From a bacterium (lineage in GTDB: Bacteria > Ratteibacteria > UBA8468 > B48-G9 > DTJG01): DNA of 7,163 bases. Location of the stretch: NCBI GenBank assembly GCA_026418655.1, contig JAOAAW010000167.1, forward strand, positions 1 to 7,163. Direction: 5' to 3'. This document shows positions 4,963 through 7,163 of this stretch, in pieces; position 1 is the stretch's first letter; every line of letters begins with the position of its first letter. The notes beneath the pieces are model-generated. The model was not told where the DNA came from. It saw nothing but the letters and a program-made list of their open reading frames with translations, and made no database searches. The position numbers were made by a program, and so were the translations under genes.

Positions 4963-7163
4963 TATTTTTCCTTGAACATGTCAACAAGTATTTCGCTGTG
5001 TACTCTTGAAGGTTTTGAAAGTTTTCCCTCTTTATCCTGCCAGACAACCCAGTAATAAAGCTTTATCCCTGGTCTCAACCCATAAATCTGTTGACCATTT
5101 TTTGCACCATACGGTGTCAAATTTACTGCACCCCTGCCATCTGGATAAGGTCCAACCCAGACAAAATATTTTTCTGCCTGTGGTGTTTCAGTAAAATAAA
5201 CATGAACATTAGTGCCATCAGCGCCCCAGGAAGGTGGCTCAAGTTTAGTAATTGACATGGGTTCATAGACACCTGTTTTTTCCATCTCTGCGATGGGATT
5301 GGGAAGCTGTGGAATTGTTTTTGGTCGTGGCATCCTGACTTTGCTTATGCTTATTGCTTTTCCGGTTGCATCTTCTGGTTTTTCATACTCAACATACATC
5401 TTTCCAAAACAAACTGTGTCAGAAGAAACTGGCTGAACATCATTGACATAAAGTATATGAGACCTCTGTTCCACAATAATATTCTCAAGTTTTAATGGAA
5501 GATCTACAATTCCATCACCACCAACATACCTCCACCATGTGGTTGTGTATTTTCTGAAATTGTCATATCCATAATGGCCGGGCAATTCAAATCTAATATA
5601 TCTCCAGCCATCAAAATTGAAATAACTCCATGAATGGACATCATCACAGTTCCATTGATCTTTTGTTCCAATACTTATCCACCTTTCACCCTTTGCGTCT
5701 CTGAGGCAATAAACGACCCTTCCCCAATCGCTTGCACCTTTTACCCACAGTCCTATTACTGAAGGCGCTCCAGGAAGAATCACTGGTTTTTTGGGTTCAA
5801 GGATTGAATACCAGGGCATCAATTCATGGACCTTTTCCTGTTTTTCAAGTTTTGAAACAAAAATATTCCCAAATTTTTCATCTTTCTGAATGTATGAAGA
5901 AAATTTACCTTTATATCTGAATGTGTCAAAATTGTTGTTTTCATAAATCGGGTCTCTTTTTTCAGTATATTTCCATGAACCATCTCCCAGGTCAGCCACA
6001 CATATCGCATTTTTCCCTGGTATTGAATCTGAATGGTCAGGTATTCCTATTTCTATATTGACAATTTCTTCTGAGGTAGTTATGTATGTAACAGATGCAT
6101 CCACAATGACTTTAATTTTTCCTTCTGCTGTCTGCACTTTTTTTGTGTTATTCATAACATCTGTGACATCCACAGATGTATCCTTCCCAAATTTAATTGT
6201 CAGTGGTCTTTTTCCCCTTATGGTCCACAATGTATAGACATTTCCTTTTGGTCCTTTGAATTTCAGACAATAGGTTGTGAGAGAACCTGTTGGAATCCAT
6301 CTTTCAAATTCTGCTTCATTGAGCTTATCTGTCATTGTGGCATATGCTGCATATGCAGGCTTGGGATCACAATAAGGAATCCTTCTGAAAATACCACACC
6401 CTCCATAATGCTCAGCTCCATAATAATTGCCGCAATCAAATGTAAACCAGCCTGAATAAAACTTTTTCACTCCATATGCAATGCTGATCAGTGCCCAGCG
6501 GTTATAAATATTCATCTGTTCTTCCCAACTGCATGCGCCGATTTCAGTTGGCACAAAAATGCCTTCACAATAGCGAAGGTCAGGATCCGGTTTGCCGAAT
6601 TTCTCATATTCTTTTTTCAACACATACAGCCTGTGAACACTTATCTGATGAAGCTGTTGCTCTGGCAGTCGTTCAAAACCACATATATCAAGTCCAGAAC
6701 CATCAATAAGATTTTTTGGAAATCCAGCACGAAGCAAAGGCACCACAAACAGAGGGTCTCCCCATGGAATCAAAATTTTTAGATCTGGCCAGGTTTGTCT
6801 TATTGCTTCTGCTGCGCATTTCGCAGTAATAAAATGCATCCTGATTCTTTTTTGTTCTTCTTCTGTCGGAACAAAACCCGGCTCTCCCCAGTATTCAGGA
6901 TAATTTCCAGCTGTCATCCTGTTGCTTATATGTGGTTCAGGAAAGAAATAAACATGGTCAGGCCTGTATTGTTCAGGTACAGCATTGCGTGCCTTTGTAT
7001 ATACTTCAATTACTTTCTTTTTGTATTCGTCATATTTTGTCTGGTCATAAGGTTCCTGCTCTGCCCATTGCTGCGGGCTGACCTCCCATGCACCAGCAGG
7101 AACTCTTGTCCAGTGTTTTTTTACATACTCATTATTCTCGGCACCCTGTGGTAATCCAATACT
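4962..7163 (-). CDS. Putative glycoside-hydrolase-like TIM-barrel protein with beta-sandwich and FnIII-like domains (5' end outside window)
   Basis: The frame is open to the right edge, so 733 residues are visible and the N-terminus is missing. The Met encoded at 6917 is internal: coding sequence continues upstream without a stop and no ribosome-binding site precedes it. Residues 1 to about 285 look like the second half of a clan-A (GH5/GH39-like) TIM barrel, with strand-end motifs VYFFPEPH (Glu76, candidate acid/base), LKILIPWGD, LDICGFE, and GIFVPTEIGA (Glu207, candidate nucleophile), then KKFYSGWFTF. Residues about 290-364 form a small beta domain with VDVTDVMNN and VTYIT, as in GH39-type tails. 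Residues about 447-594 resemble a galactose-binding jelly roll (IGLWVKG, DGWRYIRFELPG), and about 637-722 a fibronectin-III-like fold. It probably binds and cleaves a polysaccharide or glycoside. Export cannot be judged because the start is missing. I do not recognise the exact family, and a non-catalytic role is possible. Confidence 0.72.
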   Translation of the reverse strand, partial: SIGLPQGAENNEYVKKHWTRVPAGAWEVSPQQWAEQEPYDQTKYDEYKKKVIEVYTKARNAVPEQYRPDHVYFFPEPHISNRMTAGNYPEYWGEPGFVPTEEEQKRIRMHFITAKCAAEAIRQTWPDLKILIPWGDPLFVVPLLRAGFPKNLIDGSGLDICGFERLPEQQLHQISVHRLYVLKKEYEKFGKPDPDLRYCEGIFVPTEIGACSWEEQMNIYNRWALISIAYGVKKFYSGWFTFDCGNYYGAEHYGGCGIFRRIPYCDPKPAYAAYATMTDKLNEAEFERWIPTGSLTTYCLKFKGPKGNVYTLWTIRGKRPLTIKFGKDTSVDVTDVMNNTKKVQTAEGKIKVIVDASVTYITTSEEIVNIEIGIPDHSDSIPGKNAICVADLGDGSWKYTEKRDPIYENNNFDTFRYKGKFSSYIQKDEKFGNIFVSKLEKQEKVHELMPWYSILEPKKPVILPGAPSVIGLWVKGASDWGRVVYCLRDAKGERWISIGTKDQWNCDDVHSWSYFNFDGWRYIRFELPGHYGYDNFRKYTTTWWRYVGGDGIVDLPLKLENIIVEQRSHILYVNDVQPVSSDTVCFGKMYVEYEKPEDATGKAISISKVRMPRPKTIPQLPNPIAEMEKTGVYEPMSITKLEPPSWGADGTNVHVYFTETPQAEKYFVWVGPYPDGRGAVNLTPYGAKNGQQIYGLRPGIKLYYWVVWQDKEGKLSKPSRVHSEILVDMFKEK
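4969..4973 (-). promoter_or_regulatory. Ribosome-binding site of the MBL/beta-CASP gene
   Basis: AAGGA on the minus strand lies 6 bases before the ATG at 4962, inside the last codons of the glycosidase-like gene. Together with the TAATG junction it supports coupled translation. Confidence 0.55.

Noticed and set aside
4962..6917. Start of the glycosidase-like gene at the ATG at 6917
   Set aside because: The frame stays open to the window edge, contains barrel-like sequence including FFPEPH, and there is no ribosome-binding site at a usable distance before this ATG.
6795..7154. 119-residue plus-strand frame with hydrophobic stretches, suggesting a small membrane protein
   Set aside because: It is antisense to the continuous glycosidase-like coding frame; the hydrophobic look comes from reverse reading of charged and aromatic codons, and no ribosome-binding site was noted.

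Overview
The window holds two short gene blocks that meet tail to tail. It looks like bacterial carbohydrate metabolism: A+T-rich coding sequence, gaps of a few bases or overlapping stops and starts between genes, and Shine-Dalgarno sites in front of internal genes. The mix of a sugar aldolase, sugar-phosphate epimerase, RhaD-type dehydrogenase, cytosolic GDSL esterase, beta-CASP nuclease and a large glycosidase-like protein resembles polysaccharide-degrading members of the PVC group (Lentisphaerota, Planctomycetota) or related candidate phyla such as Omnitrophota. That placement is a guess from gene style. No RNA gene, mobile element, CRISPR array or long repeat was found, and no intergenic stretch exceeds about 12 bases.

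Plus strand, 1-1948: the 3' part of a class I LsrF-like aldolase/thiolase gene (its start lies before the window), a ribulose-phosphate 3-epimerase-like gene, and a short-chain dehydrogenase that looks like a free-standing version of the dehydrogenase half of bifunctional RhaD. The spacing (2 bases, then an ATGA overlap) indicates one transcript. The simplest reading is a sugar-phosphate breakdown route in which a phosphorylated ketose is epimerised, cleaved by a Schiff-base aldolase, and oxidised or reduced by an NAD-dependent enzyme. The exact substrate cannot be read from the sequence.

Minus strand, 7163-1949: the transcript enters at the right edge with a large protein (TIM-barrel glycosidase-like, then beta-sandwich domains and a fibronectin-III-like end) whose start is outside the window. 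It is followed by a metallo-beta-lactamase/beta-CASP RNA-processing type protein, a UDP-glucuronate-epimerase-like nucleotide-sugar epimerase, and a small SGNH/GDSL hydrolase. The stop/start junctions (TAATG, ATGA, a 12-base gap) again argue for one operon.

The two blocks converge with no spacer: the stop codons occupy 1946-1948 (plus) and 1951-1949 (minus). The points most worth following are the altered active site of the epimerase-like protein, the unusual three-gene sugar module, the glycosidase-like protein, the Glu in place of the usual catalytic Asp of the GDSL enzyme, and a strong ribosome-binding site with an ATG lying antisense to the end of the GDSL gene.
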